In this document: piece after piece, positions 53,745 through 62,915 of the stretch
Position numbering within the stretch: the first letter of the stretch is position 1
Layout of the letters: the number at the start of each line of letters is the position of its first letter
Origin: Pseudaminobacter soli (ex Li et al. 2025)
GTDB taxonomy: Bacteria; Pseudomonadota; Alphaproteobacteria; Rhizobiales; Rhizobiaceae
Length of the DNA stretch: 64,000 nucleotides
Assembly (NCBI RefSeq): GCF_003012705.1
Contig: NZ_PXYL01000012.1
Coordinates: 1 to 64,000, forward strand
Direction of reading: 5' to 3'
The notes under the pieces: model-generated
Seen by the model: the letters and a program-made list of their open reading frames with translations, nothing else
The model's database searches: none
Told to the model about the DNA's origin: nothing
Position numbers and translations under genes: made by a program

Positions 53745-54893
53745 ATGGCCAATGGGCCGGCCGAACCTGCCGCACCGGATGCGGCGCAGACAGCATCGGA
53801 TATCAGGCTCATCCGCTCGCTTCTGATTGGCATTTTCACGCTGCTGGTGATCTATGCGCTCTATTTCGCGCGTGACTTCTTTTTGCCGGTGGTGCTGGCC
53901 TGCCTGCTGACACTGATGCTGACGCCGATCGTGCGCTTCCTGCGCCGGCGCGGTATTCCCGAGCCCGTGTCGGCGACCATCCTGGTCATCATTGCGGTGA
54001 TCATCGTCGGCACCGCCGGCTATCTGCTCAGCGGTCCGGTCGTCAAGCTCGTCAATGACGCTCCGGCGATCGGCAACCAGCTCACAGAGCGATTGGCCAA
54101 GCTGCGCCAACCCTTCGAACGGATGATAAATATCTCGCACCAGGTCGAGCAGGTGGCCCAAACCGCACAGGAGCCAGGCGTGCAGCGCGTGGTGATCGCG
54201 CAGCCGGGCATCCTCTCGCAGGCGGCCACGAACCTTCTCTCGGTGGGCGCCACGCCGGCCATCACCTTCGTGCTGTCGCTGTTCTTGCTCGCCTCGGGCC
54301 CGCTGCTCTACCAGAAGATCGTGCAGTCCTTCGCTCGGCTCAGCGAGAAGAAGCGCGCGATGCACATCGTCTACGACATCGAGCGCGAAATCTCGCACTA
54401 CCTGCTCACGATCACGCTGATCAATATCGGGCTGGGCATCGTCATCGGGCTTGCCATGTGGGCCATCGGCATGCCCACGCCCTTCGTCTGGGGCGCGACC
54501 GCGGCGCTGCTCAACTTCCTGCCCTATATCGGCGCGGCGATGAACATCGCGCTGGTGACGGTGATTGCCATCGTGTCGTTCGACAGCCTGTCCTATGCGA
54601 TGCTCGCGCCTCTGGTGGTGGTCTGCTGCAACATCATGGAGGGTCAATTCGTCTCGCCGCTGATCGTCGGGCGGCGGCTGGAAATCAATGCGGTTTCGAT
54701 CTTCGTCGCCGTCGCCTTCTGGTCGTGGCTGTGGGGCTTGATCGGCGCGCTGATCGCGGTGCCGCTTCTGGTGGTCATCAAGGTGTTCTGCGATCACTTC
54801 GACGGCCTGCGCCATGTCGGCAACTTCCTCGCCGCCGAACAGACGATCGAGAACGGCAGCGAACAGGAGGAAGAGCGCGTGCCGGCCAAGTAG
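53745..54893 (+). CDS. AI-2E-family transporter (PerM/YdiK-like permease)
   Basis: A 382-residue inner-membrane protein with seven to eight helices of the UPF0118/AI-2 exporter-like family. Signatures are FFLPVVLACLLTLMLTPIVRFLRRRGIPEPVSA near the start and GLIGALIAVPLLVVIKVFCDH near the end; NFLPYIGAAMNIALVT is also typical. Members export AI-2 or act as sodium/proton antiporters; the substrate is not certain. AAGGGGG precedes the ATG. Confidence 0.85.
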   Translation: MANGPAEPAAPDAAQTASDIRLIRSLLIGIFTLLVIYALYFARDFFLPVVLACLLTLMLTPIVRFLRRRGIPEPVSATILVIIAVIIVGTAGYLLSGPVVKLVNDAPAIGNQLTERLAKLRQPFERMINISHQVEQVAQTAQEPGVQRVVIAQPGILSQAATNLLSVGATPAITFVLSLFLLASGPLLYQKIVQSFARLSEKKRAMHIVYDIEREISHYLLTITLINIGLGIVIGLAMWAIGMPTPFVWGATAALLNFLPYIGAAMNIALVTVIAIVSFDSLSYAMLAPLVVVCCNIMEGQFVSPLIVGRRLEINAVSIFVAVAFWSWLWGLIGALIAVPLLVVIKVFCDHFDGLRHVGNFLAAEQTIENGSEQEEERVPAK

Positions 54894-54992
54894 GGCACGA
54901 CGACCGAACGGTCGGACCAGCGACGAGCGCTGCCTTTGCGAAAGCGATAGCGGTTCCTATATCCGGGCCTCATGCCTTCCGGAGAGACCGCC

Positions 54993-55994
54993 ATGACCCC
55001 GCTTTCCGTTCTCGACCTGTCGCCGATCACCGAAGGCAGCACCGCCTCGCAGTCGCTTGCCAACACGCTCGACCTTGCCCGCAACGCCGAGCGCCTCGGC
55101 TACCGGCGCTACTGGCTGGCCGAGCACCACAACATGCCGGGCATCGCCAGCGCCGCCACTTCGGTGGTCATCGCCCATGTCGCGGCCGGAACGAACACCA
55201 TCCGCGTCGGCGCCGGCGGCATCATGCTGCCCAACCATGCGCCGCTGGTGATCGCCGAGCAGTTCGGCACCCTTGCCGCGCTCCATCCCGGCCGCATCGA
55301 TCTCGGCCTCGGCCGCGCGCCCGGCACCGACATGCTGACCGCGCGCGCCCTGCGCCGCAACCTCGACGCCGGGGTCGACAGTTTCCCGCAGGACGTGGTC
55401 GAGCTGATGAACTATTTCGCGCCCGCCGAGCCGGGCCAGCGCCTGCGCGCCGTGCCCGGCGAAGGCCAGGACGTGGAGGTGTGGGTGCTCGGCTCCAGCC
55501 TCTACGGCGCCCAGCTCGCCGCCATACTCGGCCTGCCCTACGCCTTCGCCTCGCATTTCGCGCCGGCCGAAATGGAGAATGCGATCGCGCTCTATCGCCA
55601 GCGTTTCCAGCCATCCGAGCGGCTCGACAAGCCTCATGTGATGCTGGGCCTGAATGTGTTCGCGGCGGAGACCGATGCCGAGGCAAAGCTCCTCTTCAGC
55701 TCGCTCCAACAGGCCTTCGTCAACCTGCGCACCGGCCATCCCGGCCCGCTGCCCTCCCCGGTCGAGAACTACGACCGGGATCTCGACCCGACCGCCCGCT
55801 CCATGCTGGCCCAAGCGCTGTCCTGTGCGGTGGTCGGCTCGCCCGAGACGGTGCGACGAGGCCTGGAAGCCTTCATCGCGCGCACCGGCGCTGACGAGCT
55901 AATGGTCACGGCGCAGATCTTCGACCACAAGGCACGGGTGCGCTCCTTCGAGATCCTCGCTGACGTTCACCGCGAGCTTTCGAAGGCGGCCTAG
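54993..55994 (+). CDS. Luciferase-like monooxygenase, MsnO8-type
   Basis: A 333-residue LLM flavoprotein of the MsnO8 subfamily: [55 protein letters not shown] is diagnostic, with [41 protein letters not shown] following. It is a different subfamily from the gene at 52603, with no sign of tandem duplication. GGAGAG lies before ATG 54993. A palindromic repeat begins at its stop codon. Confidence 0.87.
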   Translation: MTPLSVLDLSPITEGSTASQSLANTLDLARNAERLGYRRYWLAEHHNMPGIASAATSVVIAHVAAGTNTIRVGAGGIMLPNHAPLVIAEQFGTLAALHPGRIDLGLGRAPGTDMLTARALRRNLDAGVDSFPQDVVELMNYFAPAEPGQRLRAVPGEGQDVEVWVLGSSLYGAQLAAILGLPYAFASHFAPAEMENAIALYRQRFQPSERLDKPHVMLGLNVFAAETDAEAKLLFSSLQQAFVNLRTGHPGPLPSPVENYDRDLDPTARSMLAQALSCAVVGSPETVRRGLEAFIARTGADELMVTAQIFDHKARVRSFEILADVHRELSKAA

Positions 55995-56095
55995 AGCATG
56001 ATCCCGAAAAGTTGCGGACTTTTCGGACAAGATCATGCTCCAGAACAAAACCTTAGAGCGAGATGGCGATTCAACGAAAATTCGTCTCGCTCTAA
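55994..56095. repeat. Pair of intergenic palindromes, rhizobial GAGCATGATC type
   Basis: Unit 1 (55994-56040) pairs GAGCATGATC with GATCATGCTC and has an inner hairpin CCGAAAAGT/ACTTTTCGG. Unit 2 (56053-56095) pairs TTAGAGCGAGA with TCTCGCTCTAA. Such repeats occur in many copies between genes of Mesorhizobium and Bradyrhizobium. Here they separate two convergent genes and likely form a two-way terminator. Confidence 0.75.
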
Positions 56096-56107
56096 ACTGC
56101 CCGCCGG

Positions 56108-57769
56108 CTATTGCAGGATGATAGGGTCGGTGCCCTGACCTGCAGGGTTGGAGCCACGGCATGGTGCGAAGGAATCGGGCAGAACGTCGTAGACCTTGGT
56201 CTTGACGTTCATCATGCCGAGAATCGTGTCGAACATGTTGTCGTGCGAGAAGCTGTCGCCGATCTTGCTTCGCACGCATGACAGGTCGAGCCCGATGGTC
56301 TTGGCGAAATCCTCCGAGAACCAGACGATGAAGGGAATGTGCTTTTGCATGTCCGGCGCCAGGAAATAGGGCGCATCATGCAGGTACAGCTTGTTTTCGC
56401 CGAGCGACTCGCCATGGTCGGACATGTAGTACATGGCCGAGGCGAACTCGTCGTCGTGCTCCTTGAGCACATCGATGATCGAAGCCAGGATGTGGTCGGT
56501 GTAGAGGATGGAGTTGTCGTAGGCGTTCACCAGCTCGTCCATTGAGCATTCCGTCACCTCCGCTCTATGGCAGGCCGGCCGGAAACGTTCGAACTCCTCA
56601 GGATAGCGCTGATAGTATGCCGGACCGCGGCTGCCCATGGTGTGGAGCACCAGCACGGCGCTGTCCTGCAAGTCGTTCAGCCGCGCGCGCAGCTTGTCGA
56701 CCAGCACCTGGTCGAAGCACTTGCCCGCGTTGCAGAGGTCCGGATCGGTCGTTTCGTCCTCACTGAGCTCAATGGTCGGAATGCGGTCGGCCACGTTTTG
56801 CGAGCCGGTGTTGTTGTCCCACCATTCCACCGTCAGCCCGGCGTGCTTCAGGACGTCGACAAGGTTTTCCCAGCCGAGCGCCTCCCGCCTCGTAAAATCC
56901 TCGCGGTCGAGATGCGAGAACATGCAGAGCACCGAAACGGTGATCGACGTGCCGCAGCTCGTCACATTGGTAAAGGCGATGACGTTACGCGCGGCGAGCT
57001 TGGGGTTGGTGTCGCGCTCATAGCCGTTGAGGGTAAAATTCTGCGCCCGCGCCGAGTCGCCCACGACCAGCACCGTCAGCATCTTCTTCCTGGCGCCGGC
57101 GACGCGCGGCCCGATGCGGGCGTCCTGGCCATAGGGCCTGGCGACGATGGTGGCGTAGCGGAACTGCCGCAGCCCGTAGTCCACCGTGCTGACCAGCGCC
57201 GTGGCCGGGTTGAGATAGGCCATCGTCACATCCTGGTTGCGTTCCCAGAACGGCCCGTAGGTGCCAAGGTTGGCGACGATCACCAGCCCCGCCAAGGCCA
57301 ACAGACCGAAGCCGATCACGCTGTTGATCCTGACCGTTTGCCCGAACGGCCGACGGATTGGCCGCACCCAGGCAATCAGCAGGCTGGGAACGACGCCGTA
57401 GAGCAGCATATGCAGCAGGAAGGGCTTGCTGATCAGATGCGCAGAATCCTGCCCCGTCATTTGCGGCAGGCTCTCGATCATGTCGCGGTCGATGACCGTG
57501 CCGAACGTGTCGGTGAAATAGGATATGCCGGCGGCGACCAGCACCACCGCGATGAACACCGGCTTGATCACATAGGGCGCTGAAAAGATGAGCAGAAAGA
57601 CGGCGTATAGGATGAGCAATACGCCACCGAGCAGGACCAGATGGACCGGATCGCCCGCGAACTGCCCCGACAGCTTGCTCCAGAAGGTGTGGTTGCAAAG
57701 GAACAGCACGTAGGCCGCAACCAGAAGCGTCAGCGTTTTGCTTCCGATGGCAGGACGGCGGAAGTTCAT
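56108..57769 (-). CDS. Phosphoethanolamine transferase, EptA-type
   Basis: A 553-residue inner-membrane enzyme of the lipid A phosphoethanolamine transferase family. Five N-terminal helices (about 10-30, 45-65, 68-88, 118-140, 150-172) precede a periplasmic sulfatase-fold domain. The nucleophile Thr274 is in NVTSCGTSITVSVLCMF, and the metal-binding MSDHGESLGE and the His-rich DNMFDTILG regions are present. The usual first zinc ligand Glu of GETxRA is Asp238 here (VVGDSARAQNF). It adds phosphoethanolamine to lipid A or another envelope sugar, lowering charge-based peptide binding. Confidence 0.88.
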   Translation of the reverse strand: MNFRRPAIGSKTLTLLVAAYVLFLCNHTFWSKLSGQFAGDPVHLVLLGGVLLILYAVFLLIFSAPYVIKPVFIAVVLVAAGISYFTDTFGTVIDRDMIESLPQMTGQDSAHLISKPFLLHMLLYGVVPSLLIAWVRPIRRPFGQTVRINSVIGFGLLALAGLVIVANLGTYGPFWERNQDVTMAYLNPATALVSTVDYGLRQFRYATIVARPYGQDARIGPRVAGARKKMLTVLVVGDSARAQNFTLNGYERDTNPKLAARNVIAFTNVTSCGTSITVSVLCMFSHLDREDFTRREALGWENLVDVLKHAGLTVEWWDNNTGSQNVADRIPTIELSEDETTDPDLCNAGKCFDQVLVDKLRARLNDLQDSAVLVLHTMGSRGPAYYQRYPEEFERFRPACHRAEVTECSMDELVNAYDNSILYTDHILASIIDVLKEHDDEFASAMYYMSDHGESLGENKLYLHDAPYFLAPDMQKHIPFIVWFSEDFAKTIGLDLSCVRSKIGDSFSHDNMFDTILGMMNVKTKVYDVLPDSFAPCRGSNPAGQGTDPIILQ

Positions 57770-57918
57770 GGTCGCTCGCTCGGTTCGGGCCGCATTCGGA
57801 GTCAGGCCAACGCAATTGTGACAGTGTTATGGCAAATGCCGCGCCACTTCCGCCACAACCGTAATTGGCGACCGTCTACGCCCTTCGCGCTACCTCGTCC
57901 GAGTTATTTCATCCCGAG

Positions 57919-59205
57919 TCATTTCATCGCCTCGACCAGCCCCTTGTCCGGGAAACAGGTGGCGGCACGGCCGTTCCTGGCCTGCCAGTCGCCGATCGAG
58001 CGGCGCGTCTTGAAGCCAGGCAGGCCGTCGGCGCTGCCGACGTCGTAGCCTGCCTTCTCAAGCCCGCGCTGCATGGCGGCGATGTCGGAGCGATAAAGCT
58101 CGTCCACCTTGCCCCACTCGCCGACGAACGGCTTGTCGCCATTGGCGATGCGGTCGGCGCCATGGGCGATGAACAGCGCGTAGAGGTCGCTCTGATTATA
58201 CTCCTTGAGCACGTAAAAGTTAGGCGTGACGATGAAGGCCGGACCGTTGCGGCCGGCCGGCATCAGCAGGAAGCCTTGCTCGCGCATCTCGCTCGCCGGG
58301 AACGGCTTGCCGCCCACGCGCTTGATGCCCATCGCCGCCCAGTCAGCAATCTTCTTGCCCTTGTCCGGCCCTTCGAGCGCGCAGGATACGCTTGCCGGCA
58401 CGGTGACTTCAAAACCCCAGTCGCGGCCCTTCACCCAGCCGTAATGGACGAGATAGTTGGCGATGGAAGCCAGCGTATCCGGCGTCGAGTTCCAGATGTC
58501 GGGATGGCCGTTGCCGTCGAAATCGATGGCATGCTGGAGATATTTGGACGGCATGAATTGCGGCTGGCCGAGCGCGCCGGCCCAGGACGACTTCATCGAC
58601 TTCACATCCGCCTGCCCCCGCTCGACGATCTCAAGTGCTGCCAGCACCTCGGTGCGGAACATCTCCTTGCGGGTGGACATGAAGGCCTTGGTGCCCAGCA
58701 CCTCGAAGGCATTGTAGGGGATTTTCACCGTGCCGAAGCCCGATTCCCGACCCCAGATCGCCAGCAGCACCGGGCTCGGCACGCCAAAGCGCTTTTCGAT
58801 CGCCGAAAGCGTCTTGGCGTTCTGGGTGGCGCGGGCACGCGCGCCGGCGGTGACGGTGGCGAGCGGCGCGAAATAATTGCCCGGCGAGCCGAATTCGGCC
58901 TGATGCTGCTTCTGCGGCGTCGTCGGCTTGGTGCCCGGCATTACGAGATCCGGCAGCTTCAGATTGGGCTTTATCCCGGCGAAGGCGGCGTCGAAGGTTT
59001 TTTGCGAGATGCCGCGCTGCTTCGCCTCGGGCCAGAGGTCGTTCTGCAGCCAGGCGCGGAACTGATCGTCGATCTCAGCGGCGGCGGCCGGGCGGGCCAC
59101 AAGCTGGAATGCTGCGAGCACAAGGCACAGGATCAGCGGCAGACCGAGTAGCATGCGCGCCAGACCGGACGAGGCAGAGGAAAGAACCACGGTTTCAGGC
59201 TTCAT
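57919..59205 (-). CDS. Lytic murein transglycosylase, MltB type
   Basis: A 428-residue secreted enzyme that cuts the glycan strand and leaves 1,6-anhydro-MurNAc ends, the substrate chain for AnmK. The signal region is LARMLLGLPLILCLVLAAF...AAAAEID; catalytic Glu154 is in IWGRESGFGTV, with SWAGALGQPQFMPSKYL and GNGHPDIWNSTPDTLASIANYL. The C-terminal 70 residues are a peptidoglycan-binding domain (MQRGLEKAGYDVGSADGLPGFKTRRSIGDWQ). No lipobox Cys is visible, so it is probably soluble in the periplasm. Confidence 0.92.
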   Translation of the reverse strand: MKPETVVLSSASSGLARMLLGLPLILCLVLAAFQLVARPAAAAEIDDQFRAWLQNDLWPEAKQRGISQKTFDAAFAGIKPNLKLPDLVMPGTKPTTPQKQHQAEFGSPGNYFAPLATVTAGARARATQNAKTLSAIEKRFGVPSPVLLAIWGRESGFGTVKIPYNAFEVLGTKAFMSTRKEMFRTEVLAALEIVERGQADVKSMKSSWAGALGQPQFMPSKYLQHAIDFDGNGHPDIWNSTPDTLASIANYLVHYGWVKGRDWGFEVTVPASVSCALEGPDKGKKIADWAAMGIKRVGGKPFPASEMREQGFLLMPAGRNGPAFIVTPNFYVLKEYNQSDLYALFIAHGADRIANGDKPFVGEWGKVDELYRSDIAAMQRGLEKAGYDVGSADGLPGFKTRRSIGDWQARNGRAATCFPDKGLVEAMK

Positions 59206-59230
59206 CTTCCCCCCTTGTCAACAAAATGCG

Positions 59231-59836
59231 TCAGAAAGCGGTCCGCGATCTCAGCGCCGCCGCAAGCGTTCCCTCGTCCAGATAGTCGAGCTCGCCACCA
59301 ACCGGCACGCCATGCGCCAGCCGCGTCACCTTCACCTCGAAGCCGCCGAGCTGGTCGGTCAGGTAATGCGCCGTGGTCTGCCCCTCGACGGTGGCGTTGA
59401 CGGCGATGATGACTTCCTTGATCGCGCCTTCGGAAACGCGCTGCACCAGCTGCTTGATGTTGAGCTGGTCGGGGCCGATGCCGTCGAGCGGCGAGAGCGT
59501 GCCGCCGAGCACGTGGTAGAGCGCATTCATGGCCCCGGCGCGTTCCAGCGCCCAGAGATCGGCCACCTCCTCCACCACGATCACCGTCGTCGGATCGCGG
59601 CGCGGATCGGTGCAGACCGTGCAGGGATCGACCGTGTCGACATTGCCGCAAGTGGAGCAGACGCGCACCTTCTCCGCCGCCTCCCCCATGGCCGAGGCCA
59701 GCGGCTCCATCAGCTGCTCCTTCTTCTTGATCAGGTGCAGTGCGGCGCGGCGCGCCGAGCGCGGCCCCAGCCCCGGCACCTTGGCGAGGAGCTGGATCAG
59801 GCGTTCGATTTCGGGGCCGGCGATTCTCTTGGACAT
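59231..59836 (-). CDS. recR: Recombination protein RecR
   Basis: The 201-residue protein works with RecF/RecO in gap repair. It has the helix-hairpin-helix ([20 protein letters not shown]), the four-Cys zinc finger ([16 protein letters not shown]), the Toprim domain ([15 protein letters not shown]) and the C-terminal Walker-B-like end. It is in the dnaX-ybaB-recR order common in bacteria, but a strong hairpin separates it from ybaB. Confidence 0.95.
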   Translation of the reverse strand: MSKRIAGPEIERLIQLLAKVPGLGPRSARRAALHLIKKKEQLMEPLASAMGEAAEKVRVCSTCGNVDTVDPCTVCTDPRRDPTTVIVVEEVADLWALERAGAMNALYHVLGGTLSPLDGIGPDQLNIKQLVQRVSEGAIKEVIIAVNATVEGQTTAHYLTDQLGGFEVKVTRLAHGVPVGGELDYLDEGTLAAALRSRTAF

Positions 59837-59859
59837 GCCTATTATTTAGCGCAGACAGC

Positions 59860-59893
59860 GACAAAGCCGCACGAATTTTCGTGCGGCTTTGTC
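59860..59893 (-). terminator. Long hairpin between ybaB and recR
   Basis: GACAAAGCCGCACGAA (59860-59875) and its exact reverse complement (59878-59893) form a 16-bp stem with a two-base loop, 81 bases after the ybaB stop and 24 bases before the recR start. Its minus-strand 3' arm contains GCTTTGTC, but there is no T-run. It could end the dnaX-ybaB message or act on recR translation. Confidence 0.6.
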
Positions 59894-59973
59894 AGCAGAG
59901 ATGGGATTTGAGACGGGCTATCCAGCCAGAAAACCATATCGGCGGGCGGCCCTGACGGAATTTGCGCCCCGAC

Positions 59974-60297
59974 TTAGAACGGCAGCTTCATGCCGGGCGG
60001 GATCGGCAGGCCGGCGGTCAGCGCCTTGGTCTTTTCCTGCATCGTGACTTCGACCTTGGCCTTGGCGTCGTTGTGCGCGGCGATGATCAGGTCCTCGAGG
60101 ATCTCGCCCTCGTCCTCCTTGAGCAGGGACGGGTCGATCTTCAGCGCCTTCATCTCGAACTTGCCGGAAATGGTCACCTGCACCAGCCCGCCGCCGGCCT
60201 GGCCGGTCGCCTCAATCGTGGCGATCTCTTCCTGCATGGCCTGGAACTTGGCCTGCATTTCCTTCGCCTTGCCCATCAGGCCGAGAAGATCCTTCAT
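59974..60297 (-). CDS. YbaB/EbfC-family nucleoid-associated protein
   Basis: A 107-residue DNA-binding protein of the YbaB family: [32 protein letters not shown] start, then [19 protein letters not shown] and [17 protein letters not shown]. Dimers bind DNA in tweezers form. The gene follows dnaX by 21 bases on the same strand. Confidence 0.93.
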   Translation of the reverse strand: MKDLLGLMGKAKEMQAKFQAMQEEIATIEATGQAGGGLVQVTISGKFEMKALKIDPSLLKEDEGEILEDLIIAAHNDAKAKVEVTMQEKTKALTAGLPIPPGMKLPF

Positions 60298-60318
60298 GAT
60301 CGGTAGTCCTTGTGTTGG

Positions 60319-62127
60319 TCAGTTCTCGTCGTCGTCTTCGACCGGCGGCTCGGCCGGCATGTCGGCATCGCCCTCGGCGGCCTCCGGCGCATCGGGGATG
60401 CGAATGTCGATGATCTTGGCGCCCGGAAACTTGGCGAGGATGGCCGCCACCGTCGGGTCCGCCTTGGCATCGAGCAGAGCGTTCTCGCGCCGCTCGTTTT
60501 CCTTTTCGGCGATCGTCTGGCCGCCCGCCTCGCGCGACAACGCCACCATCCAGTGGCGGCCGGTCCAGGCCTTCAACTTCACCGTCAGGTCGTTGAGCAG
60601 CGTCTTGGGCGCCTCGTCGGTCAGGTTCACGTCCAGCCGGCCCGGCTCGACCCTGACCAGCCGCACGCAGCGCTTGACCAGCACCTTCAGCGCCATATCG
60701 CGGTGGGCATCGGCGAGGTTGACGAGATCGGCAAGCGACTTGATCGGCACGGCAGCCGGTTCCTCGACCGCCGGCGGCGCATAGGCGACGGGCGCAGGCT
60801 CGTTCGCCACCAGGCGCATGGTCTGGCCGCCGCCATTGGTCGTCTGAATCACCGTCTGCGAGACGGCGCTGGCGCCATTGCCGGGACCGCCGGATGACAT
60901 CGGCGAGCCCGACGGGCGCGGCGCGGCACCGTTGGACAACGGCACGCCGTCGCCCAGCGACTTCAGCGCCTCGTCCAGCGTCGGCAGGTCGGCGGCATGC
61001 GCGAGACGGATCAGCACCATCTCGGCTGCACTGATCGGCCGGTTGGACTGCTGCACCTCGGGAATGCCCTTGAGCAACATCTGCCAGGCGCGCGACAAAA
61101 CGCGAATCGACAGATTCTGCGAGAACTCCAGCCCGCGCACGCGCTCATCCTCGCTCAGCGAGGCGTCCTCGGCGGCCGAGGGCACGAAGCGCATGCGGGT
61201 GACCAGATGATTGAACTCGGCAAGGTCGGTCAGCACTGCCACTGGGTCGGCGCCGACGTCATAGAGCGCGCGCAAGCCCATCAGAGCAGACGCAGCATCG
61301 CCCTTCATCACATGCTCGAACAGGTCGACGATTCGCGCCCGGTCGGCCAGGCCCAGCATGGCGCGCACCGCTTCGGCGGTGACGCTGCCGGCGCCATGGG
61401 CGATCGCCTGGTCGAAGATCGACAGCGAATCGCGCGCCGAGCCTTCGGCGGCCCGCGCGATCATGGCGAGCGCAGTGTCCTCGACATCGATGCCTTCCTG
61501 GCCTGCGATGTTGCGCAGGTGGCCGACCAGCATGCCGGCGTCGATGCGGCGCAGGTCGAAGCGCTGGCAGCGCGACAGAACCGTGATCGGAACCTTCCGA
61601 ATCTCGGTGGTGGCGAAGATGAACTTCACATGCGGCGGCGGTTCTTCCAGCGTCTTCAGCAGGCCGTTGAAGGCCTGCGTGGAGAGCATGTGCACCTCGT
61701 CGATGATGTAGACCTTGTAGCGCGCCGAAACGGGCGCGTAGCGCACCTGCTCGATGATGTCGCGGATATCGTCGATGCCGGTGTGCGAGGCGGCGTCCAT
61801 CTCGATCACGTCGGGATGGCGGCCTTCCATGATCGCCTGGCAGTGCTCGCCGGGAATGGTGAGATCGACGGACGGCTGGTTGATCTCCGCCGTCTTGTAG
61901 TTGAGCGCGCGCGCCAGGATGCGGGCGGTGGTGGTCTTGCCCACGCCGCGTACGCCCGTCAGCATCCAGGCCTGCGCGATGCGGCCGGAGGAGAACGCGT
62001 TGGTCAGCGTCCGCACCATCGGCTCCTGGCCGATCAGCGCGTTGAAATCGGTGGGGCGGTATTTGCGCGCTAGCACGCGGTAGGCGCCGGCGGCCTTCGT
62101 CTGCTGGTCGTTTCCGGCGTCGCTCAT
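60319..62127 (-). CDS. dnaX: DNA polymerase III subunits gamma/tau
   Basis: The 602-residue clamp-loader ATPase has Walker A GVRGVGKTT (58-66), Walker B with IDEVHMLS and sensor motifs SRCQRFDLRRI. The four-Cys zinc module that normally follows Walker A is reduced to one Cys (GEHCQAIMEGRHPDV), as in other rhizobial DnaX proteins I know of. The tail after about 370 is the Pro/Gly-rich tau linker and domain V that contact the polymerase. ATG 62127 is chosen; the frame extends to 62196. The SRP RNA gene lies 112 bases upstream on the same strand. Confidence 0.94.
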   Translation of the reverse strand: MSDAGNDQQTKAAGAYRVLARKYRPTDFNALIGQEPMVRTLTNAFSSGRIAQAWMLTGVRGVGKTTTARILARALNYKTAEINQPSVDLTIPGEHCQAIMEGRHPDVIEMDAASHTGIDDIRDIIEQVRYAPVSARYKVYIIDEVHMLSTQAFNGLLKTLEEPPPHVKFIFATTEIRKVPITVLSRCQRFDLRRIDAGMLVGHLRNIAGQEGIDVEDTALAMIARAAEGSARDSLSIFDQAIAHGAGSVTAEAVRAMLGLADRARIVDLFEHVMKGDAASALMGLRALYDVGADPVAVLTDLAEFNHLVTRMRFVPSAAEDASLSEDERVRGLEFSQNLSIRVLSRAWQMLLKGIPEVQQSNRPISAAEMVLIRLAHAADLPTLDEALKSLGDGVPLSNGAAPRPSGSPMSSGGPGNGASAVSQTVIQTTNGGGQTMRLVANEPAPVAYAPPAVEEPAAVPIKSLADLVNLADAHRDMALKVLVKRCVRLVRVEPGRLDVNLTDEAPKTLLNDLTVKLKAWTGRHWMVALSREAGGQTIAEKENERRENALLDAKADPTVAAILAKFPGAKIIDIRIPDAPEAAEGDADMPAEPPVEDDDEN

Positions 62128-62239
62128 CCGCTCTTCAGGTGCTCCATGGGCCGCTTCGGGAGATCGGCCGATCCTGCAGTGTCTCCGCACAGCCAATGGC
62201 CGTCAATCTGCGGTGAGCCGGGCGGACAATCGGCGAAGA

Positions 62240-62346
62240 GGTGGGAGGCTGGAACAGTGACCCGTTCCGGGGCTCGTTAGGGCTGCTTCCTTCCGGACCT
62301 GACCCGGTTGGCGAGTGGATCGTCCACCACCAACCTCCCGACCCCC
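62240..62346 (-). ncRNA. ffs: Small signal recognition particle RNA (4.5S type)
   Basis: The minus strand contains the universal SRP domain IV sequence GGTCAGGTCCGGAAGGAAGC within CCGGGT...AGCCC (about 62281-62307), including the asymmetric loop that binds Ffh. The 5' end (GGGGGTCGGGAGGTTGG, at 62346) pairs with the 3' end (CCAGCCTCCCACC), closing a hairpin of about 107 bases. The exact ends are estimated from pairing. It guides membrane proteins to the translocon. Confidence 0.92.
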
Positions 62347-62488
62347 ATATCGGCAATTGTGCAATCAAATGCAAGAGCCATGAGCAGAGCAATGAATTAG
62401 AACCGAAACAATCATTCTCCCGCATGATTCGCTTGCAGGCCGCCGGTCCGCACTCTAGCTTTTCATTAAAAGAAGAAGGGAAACGCCG

Positions 62489-62911
62489 ATGGTGCCTGGC
62501 CTCAAGGCCGGATTCGAGCTCGACGCCAAGCTGGAGGCCGACAGCGAGCCTCTGATGTGGCTCGGTCTCTGCGAATTGCGGATCATGAACGACAAGCGCT
62601 GGCCATGGCTGCTTCTGGTGCCGCAGCGGCCGGGTGTGGAGGAAATCCACGACATGACGCCCCTCGACCAGGCGATGCTGACCTTCGAATGCAACACGGT
62701 GGCGCAGGCGCTGAAGCATGCGACCGGCTGCACCAAGATCAACACCGGCGCGCTGGGCAACATCGTGCGCCAGCTGCACGTCCACGTCATCGCCCGCAAC
62801 GAGGGCGATCCGGGCTGGCCTGGTCCGGTCTGGGGTCACGGCATGCGCGAGCCCTATGCGCGGCCCGACCTGCACGGCTTCTGCGAAAAACTCCGCTCTG
62901 CGCTGCGATAG
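62489..62911 (+). CDS. HIT-family protein
   Basis: A 140-residue histidine-triad protein. The active-site block NIVRQLHVHVIAR carries the His-x-His-x-His variant QLHVHV, and TKINTGALGN is the typical preceding loop. It acts on nucleotide phosphoramidates or dinucleoside polyphosphates. AGGG precedes the ATG. nudC starts five bases after its stop, so the pair is one unit. Confidence 0.87.
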   Translation: MVPGLKAGFELDAKLEADSEPLMWLGLCELRIMNDKRWPWLLLVPQRPGVEEIHDMTPLDQAMLTFECNTVAQALKHATGCTKINTGALGNIVRQLHVHVIARNEGDPGWPGPVWGHGMREPYARPDLHGFCEKLRSALR

Positions 62912-62915
62912 CCCC

